From Scleromatobacter sp039920745 (GTDB taxonomy: Bacteria > Pseudomonadota > Gammaproteobacteria > Burkholderiales > Burkholderiaceae_C), in the NCBI GenBank assembly GCA_039920745.1, contig JBDSDD010000002.1:1-64000 (forward strand): a DNA stretch of 64,000 bases. The letters run 5' to 3'. Positions 8,543-16,993 of this stretch are shown one piece after another (within the stretch, counting starts at the first letter, position 1; each line of letters begins with the position of its first letter). A model generated the notes under the pieces. It had not been told where the DNA came from. It searched no databases and saw nothing but the letters and a program-made list of their open reading frames with translations. Position numbers and translations under genes: made by a program.

Positions 8543-9462
8543 GACAGGCTTGCCGCCTCGATGGGCGCCGGCGCGCCGGTGCGTGCCAGCAGGTCGGTGT
8601 AGGCGTCCTCCAGGCTGGGCTCGGCGGGCTGTGCGCCCGCACCGGGCGCGCGCGCGCCGAGCACGCGCAGTTGCACGCAGTCCCCGCGATGCATCGACTG
8701 GCTGACGACGAAGTTCTTGCGCGCGGCGGCGAGCTGTGCGGGCGCGATCGTCCAGTCCCACGCGCGGCCTCGTGCCTCGGCGATCAGCGCCTGCGGCGTG
8801 CCGTCGAACACGATGCGCCCGGCCTGCAGCACCACCAGCGCGGCGGCGCTCGCCTCCACATCGGACACGATGTGCGTCGACAGCAGCACCAGGCGCTCGC
8901 CGGCGAGTTCGGTCAACAGGTGGCGAAAGCGCAGCCGTTCGGCCGGGTCGAGCCCGACGGTGGGCTCGTCCACCACCAGCAACTGCGGGTCGTTGAGCAG
9001 CGCCTGGGCGATGCCCACGCGTTGGCGCATGCCGCCCGAGTAGCCGGCCAGTGCACGATCGGCCACGTCGAGCAGGCCGACCTGGCTCAGGCACTCGTCG
9101 ACGCGGTTGGCCGTGTCCGCGGCCGCCAGGCCCTTGACCGCAGCCAGGAACGTGAGGAACTCGCGCGCCGACAGCGCCGGGTAGACGCCGAAGTCCTGCG
9201 GCAGGTAGCCCAGCATGGCGCGCAGCGTGTCGGGCTCGCGGGCGATGTCCGCGCCACGCCACAGGATGCGGCCGCTGCGTGGGCGCGCCAGCGTGGCCAG
9301 CATGCGCATCAGCGTCGACTTGCCCGCGCCGTTGGGCCCCAGCAGGCCGACGATGCCCGGCCCCAGCGTCAGGCTCAGCGACTGGTTGACCGCGGGGCCG
9401 CGGCCATACGCGAAGGAGACGTCGTCTAGCACGAGCCAGGCGGGAAGGCAGGTCTTGGTCAT
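8539..9462 (-). CDS. ABC transporter ATP-binding protein
   Basis: A complete ABC ATPase of 307 residues: Walker A GPNGAGKST, Q-loop YLPQDFGVY, signature YSGGMRQRV, Walker B LLVVDEPTVGLDP and H-loop STHIVSD. It would energise the permease encoded immediately downstream. The start MTKTCLPAW at 9462 is chosen because the homologous core begins soon after it; the frame stays open upstream to 9633. It is divergent from the Crp-family gene, with 264 bases between them. Confidence 0.9.
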   Translation of the reverse strand: MTKTCLPAWLVLDDVSFAYGRGPAVNQSLSLTLGPGIVGLLGPNGAGKSTLMRMLATLARPRSGRILWRGADIAREPDTLRAMLGYLPQDFGVYPALSAREFLTFLAAVKGLAAADTANRVDECLSQVGLLDVADRALAGYSGGMRQRVGIAQALLNDPQLLVVDEPTVGLDPAERLRFRHLLTELAGERLVLLSTHIVSDVEASAAALVVLQAGRIVFDGTPQALIAEARGRAWDWTIAPAQLAAARKNFVVSQSMHRGDCVQLRVLGARAPGAGAQPAEPSLEDAYTDLLARTGAPAPIEAASLS

Positions 9463-9726
9463 GGGAACGTGGCCGGAGGGTGCGGATGTTTCGCATGGTG
9501 GCGACCGCCAGGGCGGCCTGCCAGCGCTGTGCGACAGGCTGCGCGACCGCAACGACAGGCCCGCACCGGTGCCGACGAACCGGAGTCCGCGTGGGCGCTC
9601 AGGACAAACGCGTGCGACACGTCGACAAGGCATCGCCGGCTGGCCGCGCCGAGCTCAAACAGGCGATACTGAAGCAACGCCCTCTTCGCACCTTCCGCTG
9701 CCGCGCCGCAGCGCCGGAGCCCCCGA

Positions 9727-10377
9727 ATGTCCGCTCGCAAATCCGGCCCCATCGACTACAACGCGCTGCCCGAAATCCTGCGCCCGCTGGCCGAACGCAG
9801 CGAGATCCGGCGTTTCCGCAAGGGCGCGCTGGTGCTCGACGAAGGCGACCGCGGCGACGCGCTGCTGATCATCCTGGCCGGCGAACTGCGCGCCTTCACC
9901 GGCTCGGACACCGGCCGCCACGTCACCTACGGCCTGTTCGGCCCGGGCGACTACCTCGGCGAGATGGGGCTGGACGGCGGCGCCCGCATGGCAAGCGTCG
10001 AGGCGTTGTCCGACACCACGTGCGCCTACGTCGAGCGCGCCACGCTGGCGCAGTACATCAGCGAGCGCCCGCAGTTCGCGTTCGAGCTGATCGCCAAGGT
10101 GATCCAACGCGCCCGCGTGGCCACGCTGGCCGCGAGCCAGTTCGCGCTCAACGACGCCTACGGCCGCCTCAAGCGCTGGCTCGACGCCGTTGCGCAGGCC
10201 CAGTTCGACGGCACACGCCTCGTGCGCGAGCCGCTGGCCGAGATCGACCTGCCGCAGCGCCTGGGCTGCTCGCAGGAGATGGCCGGCAGCATCCTGCGCG
10301 ACCTCGAGCATGCGGCGATCATCTCGCTGGAAGACGGGCGGCTGCGCATCCTGCGCGAGCTGCCTTCCCACTGGTGA
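9727..10377 (+). CDS. Crp/Fnr family transcriptional regulator
   Basis: The 216-residue protein has an N-terminal cyclic-nucleotide-binding-type beta barrel (about residues 15-120; GDYLGEMGLDGGARMASVEAL resembles the phosphate-binding cassette) and a C-terminal winged helix (IDLPQRLGCSQEMAGSILRDLE). No N-terminal cysteine cluster is present, so it is not an Fnr-type iron-sulfur sensor. Whether it binds cAMP is unknown. It is divergent from the ABC exporter pair, which makes those genes a natural but untested target. The 264-base gap before it holds no clear operator palindrome. Confidence 0.88.
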   Translation: MSARKSGPIDYNALPEILRPLAERSEIRRFRKGALVLDEGDRGDALLIILAGELRAFTGSDTGRHVTYGLFGPGDYLGEMGLDGGARMASVEALSDTTCAYVERATLAQYISERPQFAFELIAKVIQRARVATLAASQFALNDAYGRLKRWLDAVAQAQFDGTRLVREPLAEIDLPQRLGCSQEMAGSILRDLEHAAIISLEDGRLRILRELPSHW

Positions 10378-10384
10378 ATCGGGT

Positions 10385-12022
10385 CTAGCTCAGGAACAAG
10401 CGATAGACGGGGTTGTCCGTCTCCTCGACCCACGGAAACGCCAGCGTGGACAGGAACGTGGCCAGCGCCTTGTTGTCCTTCTCCGGCACCACCAGGCCGA
10501 CCAGGATGCGGCCGTAGTCGGCGCCCTGGTTGCGGTAGTGGAACAGCGTGATGTTCCAGTCCGGATGCATCGAACTGAGAAAGCGCATCAGTGCGCCGGG
10601 CCGTTCGGGGAACTCGAAGCGGAACAGACGTTCGCCCTGCGCCAGCTCGCTGCGTCCGCCCACCATGTGGCGCACGTGTTCCTTGGCCAACTCGTCGCCG
10701 GTGAGGTTGGCGGTGGGGAAGCCGTGGCGCTCGAAGTGGCGGGCGATCTTCTCGGCTTCGTCGCGCCTGGCGATCGAAATGCCGACGAAGACGTGGGCCT
10801 TGTCGGCGTGCGAGATGCGGTAGTTGAACTCGGTGACCTGGCGCGGCAGGCTGCCCGGCGGGCCGATCAGCTCGCAGAAGCGGCGGAAGCTTCCGCGCTC
10901 TTCGGGCACCGTCACCGCGTAGAGCGCCTCGCGTTGTTCGCCGAACTCGGCGCGTTCGGCGACGAAGCGCAGGCGGTCGAAGTTCATGTTGGCGCCGCAG
11001 GTGATGGCGACGAACGTCTTGCCCTTGAGCTTGTGCTGCTCGACGTACTGCTTGATCGCGGCGACGCCCAGCGCGCCAGCGGGCTCGAGGATGCTGCGGG
11101 TGTCCTGGAACACGTCCTTGATGGCGGCGCAGGCAGCATCGGTGTCGACAGTCACGAACTCGTCGACCAGCGCGCGCGTGATGCGGAAGGTTTCGGCGCC
11201 GACCAGCTTCACGGCGGTGCCGTCCGAGAACAGGCCGACGTCGGTGAGCGTGACGCGCTTGCCCTTCTTCACGGACTGGATCATCGCGTCGGAGTCGGCT
11301 GCCTGCACGCCGATGACCTTGATCTCGGGGCGCAGAGACTTGATGTACGCGGCCACGCCGGAGATCAGTCCGCCACCGCCGATCGCCACGAACACGGCGT
11401 CGATCGGGCCCTGGTGCTGGCGCAGCACCTCCATCGCGACGGTGCCCTGGCCAGCGATGACGTCCGGGTCGTCGAACGGATGCACGAACGTCAGGCCCTG
11501 TGCCTTCTCGACTTGCAGCGCATGGGCGTAGGCGTCGGAGTAGCTGTCGCCGTGCAGCACCACCTCGCCGCCGAGCGCGTGCACGGCGTCGACCTTGAGC
11601 TTGGGCGTGGTCACCGGCATCACGATCACCGCGCGCACGCCGAGCCGCTTGGCGCTCAGCGCGACGCCCTGTGCATGGTTGCCGGCGGACGCGCAGATGA
11701 CGCCGCGCTGCAGCGCCTCGGGCGCCAAGTTGATCATCTTGTTGTACGCGCCGCGCAGCTTGAAGCTGAAGACGGACTGCGTGTCCTCGCGCTTGAGCAA
11801 CACATGGTTGCCGATGCGACGCGAGAGGTTCTTGGCGGGCTCCAGCGGGGTCTCGACGGCCACATCGTAGACGCGTGCCGTCAGGATCCTGCGCAGGTAG
11901 GCGCCGGCGATGGCCTGGGCACTCCTGGACAACGTGGCCGCGGGCGTCATCCCCGCAATGCCGGACGAGCGTCCCGTGTCGGCATCGGAAGGGGATTCAC
12001 GCAAGGGGCGTGCGGCGGCCAT
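10385..12022 (-). CDS. ilvA: threonine ammonia-lyase, biosynthetic
   Basis: IlvA deaminates threonine to 2-oxobutanoate, the first step of isoleucine synthesis. The PLP lysine is K88 in SVFSFKLRGAYNKM, and the glycine loop AIGGGGLISG binds the cofactor phosphate. Two ACT-like regulatory domains fill the last 200 residues (GSFRRFCELIG and PGALMRFLSSM), as expected for the isoleucine-inhibited form. At 545 residues it is somewhat long; MTPAATLSRS at residue 25 (base 11950) may be the true start. A minus-strand terminator lies 114 bases upstream and could attenuate it. Confidence 0.93.
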   Translation of the reverse strand: MAAARPLRESPSDADTGRSSGIAGMTPAATLSRSAQAIAGAYLRRILTARVYDVAVETPLEPAKNLSRRIGNHVLLKREDTQSVFSFKLRGAYNKMINLAPEALQRGVICASAGNHAQGVALSAKRLGVRAVIVMPVTTPKLKVDAVHALGGEVVLHGDSYSDAYAHALQVEKAQGLTFVHPFDDPDVIAGQGTVAMEVLRQHQGPIDAVFVAIGGGGLISGVAAYIKSLRPEIKVIGVQAADSDAMIQSVKKGKRVTLTDVGLFSDGTAVKLVGAETFRITRALVDEFVTVDTDAACAAIKDVFQDTRSILEPAGALGVAAIKQYVEQHKLKGKTFVAITCGANMNFDRLRFVAERAEFGEQREALYAVTVPEERGSFRRFCELIGPPGSLPRQVTEFNYRISHADKAHVFVGISIARRDEAEKIARHFERHGFPTANLTGDELAKEHVRHMVGGRSELAQGERLFRFEFPERPGALMRFLSSMHPDWNITLFHYRNQGADYGRILVGLVVPEKDNKALATFLSTLAFPWVEETDNPVYRLFLS

Positions 12023-12134
12023 CGGGAGCTCCAGTCACGGGTTGGGCAGAGCCGCCGGATGATACGGCCCCCCGCAGGCACAGGCTTCTCGATGCGACAA
12101 CGAACGCCACGCTGGGTGCGAAAGCGAGTGGACC

Positions 12135-12276
12135 AAGAAAAAGGCCCAAAGCTTCACAGCTTCGGGCCTGAATCCACCAGTTTTGAGGAGGTGGAGGAGA
12201 CAACTTGCAGTCGGTGCGCAAGGCGTTCCTGGCGGGGTGGAACCGGGCCTTGGAGGGCTTGCCGCAGCGACAATGA
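12135..12276 (-). ncRNA. candidate small RNA or attenuated leader with anti-Shine-Dalgarno tract
   Basis: On the minus strand three elements occur in order. First comes a hairpin of 11 pairs with a 3-base bulge, arms at 12252-12239 and 12229-12219. Then a CU-rich tract, CTCCTCCACCTCCTC (12199-12185), which is complementary to a Shine-Dalgarno sequence. Last is a GC-rich hairpin followed by TTTTTCTT. An extended -10 (TGATATAGA) lies just upstream. This is the layout of sRNAs that block ribosome binding at target mRNAs. No ATG occurs inside, so a leader peptide is unlikely. Because ilvA lies downstream on the same strand, it could instead be an ilvA leader with an attenuator. The remaining sequence to 12483 shows nothing further that I can name. 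Confidence 0.5.
12136..12169 (-). terminator. rho-independent terminator, minus strand
   Basis: AGGCCC pairs with GGGCCT and the inner AGCT arms pair around the loop TCAC (one mismatch). Read on the minus strand it ends in TTTTTCTT. There is no T-run on the plus side, so the terminator faces left, toward ilvA. Confidence 0.8.
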
Positions 12277-12282
12277 AGTCAG

Positions 12283-12309
12283 TCTATATCACTGGTTGTT
12301 GCACCGCAA
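12283..12309 (-). promoter_or_regulatory. candidate promoter of the 12.2 kb RNA
   Basis: Read on the minus strand: TTGCGG, a 15-base spacer, then TATAGA preceded by TGA, giving an extended -10. The spacer is short, but extended -10 promoters tolerate a weak -35. The expected start of transcription is near 12276. Confidence 0.4.
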
Positions 12310-12483
12310 TAATTCTTCGCTGCCCTCTGTAGAGTGGCCCCCCAAATGTCCATCGACGGTGCAAAAAGCACGGTCGTGCACCAACTTGGTCAGGAATTTG
12401 CGACGTCTTGAGGCCTTCGGGCCAATGCGGGCGTTGCACAATCGACACGGTCCCCTGAAATTCCGCGACGCGGACACCACACC

Positions 12484-12906
12484 ATGCACTGCACGATCAA
12501 TTGGCTGCCTGAAAACGGCATGGCCTTCTCCGCCGAAACCGGCAGCGGCCACCTGCTCACGATGGATGGTGCGCCCGACGGGGGCGGCCGCAACCTGGCG
12601 CCACGGCCGATGGAGACACTGCTGGCCGGTGCCGGCGGTTGCACCGCCTATGACGTGGTGCTGATCCTCCAACGCGGCCGTCACGCCGTGACCGGCTGCC
12701 AGGTCAAGGCGACCGCCGAGCGGGCGCAGGAGGATCCGAAGGTGTTCACGAAGCTGCACCTGCACTTCGTGCTCAGCGGCAAGTCGGTACCGCCTGTGGC
12801 GGTCGAGCGCGCGATCGCGCTGTCACACGAGAAGTACTGCTCGGCAACCGTGATGCTGGGCAAGACGGCCGAGATCACGACCAGCTTCGACGTCGTCGAG
12901 GGCTGA
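12484..12906 (+). CDS. OsmC family protein (YhfA-like)
   Basis: The 140-residue product is an OsmC/Ohr-fold protein. Two cysteines are present in the expected places, GAGGCTAYDVVLIL (C53) and HEKYCSATVML (C119), which in the family reduce organic or fatty-acid hydroperoxides. The N-terminal MDGAPDGGGRNLAPRPMETLLA matches the YhfA-type subgroup more than Ohr. It is followed after 15 bases by the convergent coq7. Its physiological substrate is not evident. Confidence 0.88.
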   Translation: MHCTINWLPENGMAFSAETGSGHLLTMDGAPDGGGRNLAPRPMETLLAGAGGCTAYDVVLILQRGRHAVTGCQVKATAERAQEDPKVFTKLHLHFVLSGKSVPPVAVERAIALSHEKYCSATVMLGKTAEITTSFDVVEG

Positions 12907-12921
12907 GCAACCCGCCTGCAC

Positions 12922-13572
12922 TCAGAGGTAGTGCGCGGTGCCCGTCATCACCCGGGCGGCCAGCCGCATCGCGCCGCGCACCAGCGCCGGCAGCTCGATG
13001 CCGCCTGCCAGCCGGGCCGCCACCGCGTGCTCGGCCTCGTCGATGCGCATCTGGTCGACGATCGCGCGCGACGCGAGATCGCCCGCCGGCAGGCGGTCCA
13101 GGTGGCTTTCCAGGTGATGCTCGACCTGGCGCTCGGTCTCGACGACGAAGCCCAGGCTCACGCGGTCGCCCAGGCGCCCGGCGACCAGCCCGATCAGGAA
13201 CGCGCCGCCGTACCAGAGCGGATTGAGCAGGCTGGGCCGGTCCCCGAGCTGGGCCAGGCGCTCCTCGGTCCAGGCGAGGTGGTCGATCTCCTCGCGCGCA
13301 GCCCGTGCCATCTGTTTTTTCAGGTCGGGGTCGGATGTGGCGAGCGCCTGGGCCTGGTAGAGCGCCTGGGCGCAGACCTCGCCGACGTGGTTCACGCGCA
13401 TCAGGGCGCCCGACAGCCGCTTCTCGTCGGCGTTGAGCACTGGCGGGGCGTCGGACGACTCCGCTCCGGCCGCGGGCGATGGTGCCGGACGTTCGGCGCG
13501 GCTGCCACCTGACAACGTGCGCAGCGCCACCTCGGCGCCGCACAGCCAGCGATCGACAAGACTCAGTTCCAT
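12922..13572 (-). CDS. coq7: 2-polyprenyl-3-methyl-6-methoxy-1,4-benzoquinone monooxygenase
   Basis: Coq7 is the diiron hydroxylase of the penultimate ring-modification step in ubiquinone synthesis. The 216-residue protein keeps the carboxylate/histidine ligands: RVNHVGEVCAQALYQAQ, EEIDHLAWTEERL, ETERQVEHH and IDEAEHA. The start MELSLVDRW at 13572 is chosen over longer frames because Coq7 proteins begin close to this point. An alanine/proline-rich insert at about residues 22-42 is not part of the catalytic core. It is divergent from the porin gene. Confidence 0.93.
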   Translation of the reverse strand: MELSLVDRWLCGAEVALRTLSGGSRAERPAPSPAAGAESSDAPPVLNADEKRLSGALMRVNHVGEVCAQALYQAQALATSDPDLKKQMARAAREEIDHLAWTEERLAQLGDRPSLLNPLWYGGAFLIGLVAGRLGDRVSLGFVVETERQVEHHLESHLDRLPAGDLASRAIVDQMRIDEAEHAVAARLAGGIELPALVRGAMRLAARVMTGTAHYL

Positions 13573-13682
13573 GGCGAAACGATAACCGATCGTCCCCGAT
13601 GGCCTCGCGCTACAGGGCAAAGGCCCCCCGAGTGTGACGTTGTGTGAGGACAACAGGCCGTCGCGATTTAAGCCGTGTTTCT

Positions 13683-13711
13683 TTGCAACGGCAAGGCCCC
13701 TCTGGTGCAAT
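13683..13711 (+). promoter_or_regulatory. candidate porin promoter
   Basis: TTGCAA and TGCAAT are separated by 17 bases, about 95 bases before the porin start. The -10 match is poor. A strong ribosome-binding site (TAGGAGATA) lies just before the ATG. Confidence 0.25.
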
Positions 13712-13805
13712 ACATCCAGCTTCCGATGAGGTTGCGGCCTTGCGGTGAACCACGCCCAGCCGCCCCGCAACCGGAATCTCTTGTTAACCCTAGGAGATAT
13801 TCGCA

Positions 13806-14843
13806 ATGAAAAAGTCGCTGCTCGCTCTCGCAGTGCTCACCGCCGTCACTGGCGCCGCATCCGCCCAATCGTCCGTCACCCTCTATGGCAAGGTCGATCT
13901 CGGCATGGTCCTGGACAGCGGCAATAACAGCGGCAAGTCGATCCGTCTCGCTTCCGGCGTCACGGGCGGCTCGCGCCTCGGTTTCAAGGGCGTGGAAGAC
14001 CTCGGCGGCGGCATGAAGGCCTCGTTCCAGCTGGAAACCGGCTACTGCGCTGACAGCGCCGCTGGTGCCCCGAATTTCTGCACGGGCAGCAACAACTTCA
14101 TGGGCCGCCAAGCCCACGGTGACCTGACCGGCGCCTTCGGTGCCATCAGCGCCGGCCGTCAGTACAGCCTCGGCTTCAACAACCTGGCCACGATCGATCC
14201 GTTCGGCGCTGGTTATGCTGGCCAAGCCAACAACATCGACAGTGCGACCTCGACGTACCTGGTCGACCCGTCTGGCATTCGCCTGAACAACTCGGTCGTG
14301 TACTCCACGCCGAACGTCGCTGGTTTCACGGGCTCGGCTGAAGTCGCATTCGGCGAACAGACCGGCAACTGGGTTGCTGGTCGCGAAACCGGCGCTGGCG
14401 TGAACTACGCTTCGGGCCCGGCCTATGTCGGCTTCACGTTCTATGACGTGGCCAACGCCGGCGGCAACGGCGCTGCCAAGAAGGTCTTCACGTTCGGTGG
14501 TTCGTACGACTTCGGCGTCGTCAAGCTGCACGCCCTCGGCCAGAAGCTGTCCGGCCCGTCGACCCTCGACGCGCTGAACATCATGGCCGGCGTGACCGTG
14601 CACCTGGCTGGCGGCAACCTGATGGCTTCGTACGTTCATCACAACGACCGCGTCGCTGCGACCAACAAGGACGCCAGCCAGATCGGCATCGGCTACCAGT
14701 ACCCGCTGTCGAAGCGTACGGCCCTGTACACGTCCTTCGCCCGCATCCAGAACCAGCACGGCGCCAACTTCACGGTCGGCAACGCGACGGAAACTGGTAC
14801 CGGCGACAAGGCCTTCAACGCTGGCGTCGTCCACAACTTCTGA
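13806..14843 (+). CDS. Gram-negative general porin (beta-barrel outer-membrane protein)
   Basis: The 345-residue precursor has a signal peptide (MKKSLLALAVLTAVTGAASA, cleavage after residue 20). The mature start QSSVTLYGKVDLGMV and the terminal VVHNF are hallmarks of the betaproteobacterial 16-strand trimeric porin family: YGxVD start, aromatic last residue for barrel insertion. Segments such as SRLGFKGVEDLGGGMKASFQLE fit the family. It contains more T-ending and uniform high-expression codons than its neighbours, as expected for an abundant protein. It has a strong ribosome-binding site and three tandem hairpins downstream. Confidence 0.95.
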   Translation: MKKSLLALAVLTAVTGAASAQSSVTLYGKVDLGMVLDSGNNSGKSIRLASGVTGGSRLGFKGVEDLGGGMKASFQLETGYCADSAAGAPNFCTGSNNFMGRQAHGDLTGAFGAISAGRQYSLGFNNLATIDPFGAGYAGQANNIDSATSTYLVDPSGIRLNNSVVYSTPNVAGFTGSAEVAFGEQTGNWVAGRETGAGVNYASGPAYVGFTFYDVANAGGNGAAKKVFTFGGSYDFGVVKLHALGQKLSGPSTLDALNIMAGVTVHLAGGNLMASYVHHNDRVAATNKDASQIGIGYQYPLSKRTALYTSFARIQNQHGANFTVGNATETGTGDKAFNAGVVHNF

Positions 14844-14850
14844 TCGACTG

Positions 14851-14928
14851 CCGGCTTCGGCCGGTGGAATGTCAGCGCCCCGCTTCGCGCGGGGCCCCAT
14901 CAAGGCCCGTCTTCGGACGAGCCTTTTT
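14851..14928 (+). terminator. triple-hairpin terminator of the porin gene
   Basis: Three hairpins with TTCG-type loops follow the porin stop: 14851-14864 (CCGGC/GCCGG), 14877-14895 (GCCCCGC/GCGGGGC) and 14902-14925 (AAGGC..GTC/GAC..GCCTT). The last runs into TTTTT and is the intrinsic terminator. The first two may stabilise the 3' end of the mRNA. Confidence 0.85.
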
Positions 14929-15038
14929 CATTGGCGGGCCGCTGGCGTGACTTCGTTGGCGCCGTCGGCCCGGCCTGCAGGCTTCAGTGCTGTGCGGGCC
15001 CAGGGCGTGACGGCATTTCCCGAGTATTCTTGGCCCCG

Positions 15039-16028
15039 ATGCTGTCGTTCATCCTCCGTCGACTCGCTCAGGCCGTGCTCGTGATGCTGGTCGTCGGGAT
15101 GGGAGCGTTCTCGTTGTTCCAGTACGTTGGCGATCCGGTCAGCAACATGGTGAGCCAGGACGCCAGCGTCGCGCAGCGCGAGCACCTGCACGCCGAACTC
15201 GGCCTCGACCGGCCCGCGCCGGTGCAGTTCGCCCGTTTCGTCGGACACGCGTTGAGCGGCGACTTCGGCGTGAGCCTGCGCCAGGGCCGTGCGGTTTCGG
15301 TGCTGATCGCCGAGCGGCTGCCGGCGACGCTGGAGCTGTCCATCGTGGCGGCGCTCCTCGCCACGATCCTCGGCGTCCCGCTGGGCGTTTATGCCGCGTT
15401 GCGGCGCCGGCATTGGGACGCCAAGCTGACCATGGCCGTGTCGCTGCTGGGCGTGTCGCTGCCCACCTTCCTCGTCGGCATCATGCTGATCGAGATCTTC
15501 TCGGTGCTGTTGGGGTGGTTTCCGAGCTTCGGCCGCGGCACGACGGTACAACTGGGGGCGTGGAGCACCGGGCTGCTCACTGTCGATGGCTGGCGCCACG
15601 TCGCGCTGCCCGCCTTCACGCTGGCCGTGTACCAGTTGACACTGGTGATGCGGCTCGTGCGCGCCGAGATGCTGGAGGCGCTGCGGTCGGACTACGTGAA
15701 ATTCGCTCGGGCGCGTGGGCTGCCGAACCGCATCGTCAATTTCGGCCACGCGCTGCGCAACACGTTGGTGCCCGTGCTGACGATCTCGGGCCTGCAACTC
15801 GGCGGCTTGATCGCCTTCTCGGTCATCACCGAAACCGTATTCGCATGGCCCGGCATGGGCAGCCTGTTCATCCAGGCGGTGCAGTTCCCCGACGTGCCCG
15901 TGATGGCCGCCTACCTGTGCCTGATCGCGCTGGTGTTCGTCGTGATCAACCTGGGTGTCGATCTGCTGTACGTGGTCGTCGATCCGCGCCTGCGCGTACA
16001 GGGCGCAGTGGGCGAGACGCGTCCATGA
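15039..16028 (+). CDS. dipeptide/oligopeptide ABC transporter permease, DppB-like
   Basis: The 329-residue product begins MLSFILRRLAQAVLVMLVV, the usual N-terminal helix of DppB/OppB permeases. It has the EAA-type loop EMLEALRSDYVKFARARGLPNRIVNFGHALRN for contact with the ATPase and the conserved ITETVFAWPGMG near the C-terminus. Six membrane helices are expected in the inner membrane. ATG 15039 is preferred over the upstream frame from 14931. The next permease overlaps by four bases. Confidence 0.92.
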   Translation: MLSFILRRLAQAVLVMLVVGMGAFSLFQYVGDPVSNMVSQDASVAQREHLHAELGLDRPAPVQFARFVGHALSGDFGVSLRQGRAVSVLIAERLPATLELSIVAALLATILGVPLGVYAALRRRHWDAKLTMAVSLLGVSLPTFLVGIMLIEIFSVLLGWFPSFGRGTTVQLGAWSTGLLTVDGWRHVALPAFTLAVYQLTLVMRLVRAEMLEALRSDYVKFARARGLPNRIVNFGHALRNTLVPVLTISGLQLGGLIAFSVITETVFAWPGMGSLFIQAVQFPDVPVMAAYLCLIALVFVVINLGVDLLYVVVDPRLRVQGAVGETRP

Positions 16029-16993
16029 AACACCGCAGCACCACGCCGACCCAAGCGGTGCCATTGCAAGTCGCGCCCGCGCGCGTCACGCGCTGGCGGC
16101 GCCTGCACGAAAGCGACCTCTGGTACGACTTCACGCATTCGCCGGTGGCCATGCTCGCCGCGCTGGTAGCGCTGTTGTGCCTGGGCGGCGCCCTGTTCGC
16201 GCCCTGGCTCTCGCCGCACGACCCGTTCGACCTGGCCACCCTCGACCTGGCCGATTCGCACCTGCCACCGGCCTGGCTGGCCGACGGCCGCGCCGCCTAT
16301 CCGCTGGGCACCGACGACCAGGGCCGCGACATCTTGTCGAGCCTGTTGTACGGCGCGCGCATCTCGTTGATGGTGGGCCTGTGCTCGGTGTGCCTGTCGG
16401 TGCTGATCGGCGTGACAGCGGGTCTGGCGGCGGGCTTCCTGGGCGGCATCGTCGACGCCGCGCTGATGCGCCTGTGCGACGTGATGCTGTCGTTCCCGCC
16501 CATCCTGATCGCGCTGCTGATCGACGGTATCGGGCGCCTGATCTTTCCGCAAGCGCGCGACGTGCTCGCCTTCGCCGTGCTGATCTTCGCGCTGACGTTC
16601 ACCGACTGGGTTCGCTACGCGCGCACCGTGCGCGGCTCGACGCTGGCGGAGCGCCACAAGGAGTACGTGCAGGCAGCGCGCCTGGTCGGGCTGTCGCGCT
16701 GGCGCCTGCTGCGCCGCCATGTACTGCCCAACGTGCTGGGACCGGTGCTGGTGCTGGCGACGATCCAGGTCGGCCAGGCCATCCTCACCGAGGCGACGCT
16801 GTCGTTCCTGGGCGTCGGCGTGCCCTCCACCAACCCGTCGCTGGGCACGTTGATCCGCATCGGCAACGATTTCCTCCACGCCGGCGAATGGTGGATCACG
16901 GTGTTCCCGGGCGCCGCGCTCGTGCTGATCGCCATGAGCGTGAACCTGCTTGGCGACTGGCTTCGCGACGCCTTGAATCCGAGGCTCAGATGA
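16025..16993 (+). CDS. dipeptide/oligopeptide ABC transporter permease, DppC-like
   Basis: This 322-residue protein has the DppC hallmarks: PHDPF and YPLGTDDQGRDILSSLLYGARISL before the helices, then the EAA loop HKEYVQAARLVGLSRWRLLRRHVLPN and EATLSFLGVGVP. An N-terminal extension of about 40 residues precedes the first helix. It forms the heterodimeric channel with the preceding gene. ATGA overlaps join it to both neighbours, so the four genes read as one operon. Confidence 0.92.
   Translation: MKHRSTTPTQAVPLQVAPARVTRWRRLHESDLWYDFTHSPVAMLAALVALLCLGGALFAPWLSPHDPFDLATLDLADSHLPPAWLADGRAAYPLGTDDQGRDILSSLLYGARISLMVGLCSVCLSVLIGVTAGLAAGFLGGIVDAALMRLCDVMLSFPPILIALLIDGIGRLIFPQARDVLAFAVLIFALTFTDWVRYARTVRGSTLAERHKEYVQAARLVGLSRWRLLRRHVLPNVLGPVLVLATIQVGQAILTEATLSFLGVGVPSTNPSLGTLIRIGNDFLHAGEWWITVFPGAALVLIAMSVNLLGDWLRDALNPRLR

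Noticed and set aside
12205..12276. A 23-codon plus-strand frame from TTG 12205 with a good GGAGGAGA site ahead
   Set aside because: The purine-rich 'ribosome-binding site' is the complement of the CU tract in the minus-strand RNA candidate, and the terminator and extended -10 both point to the minus strand. No recognisable peptide results.
10190..12664. 824-codon plus-strand frame opposite ilvA
   Set aside because: It is the complement of ilvA and runs through the intergenic RNA region and into an alternate frame of the OsmC-family gene; no ribosome-binding site or domain.
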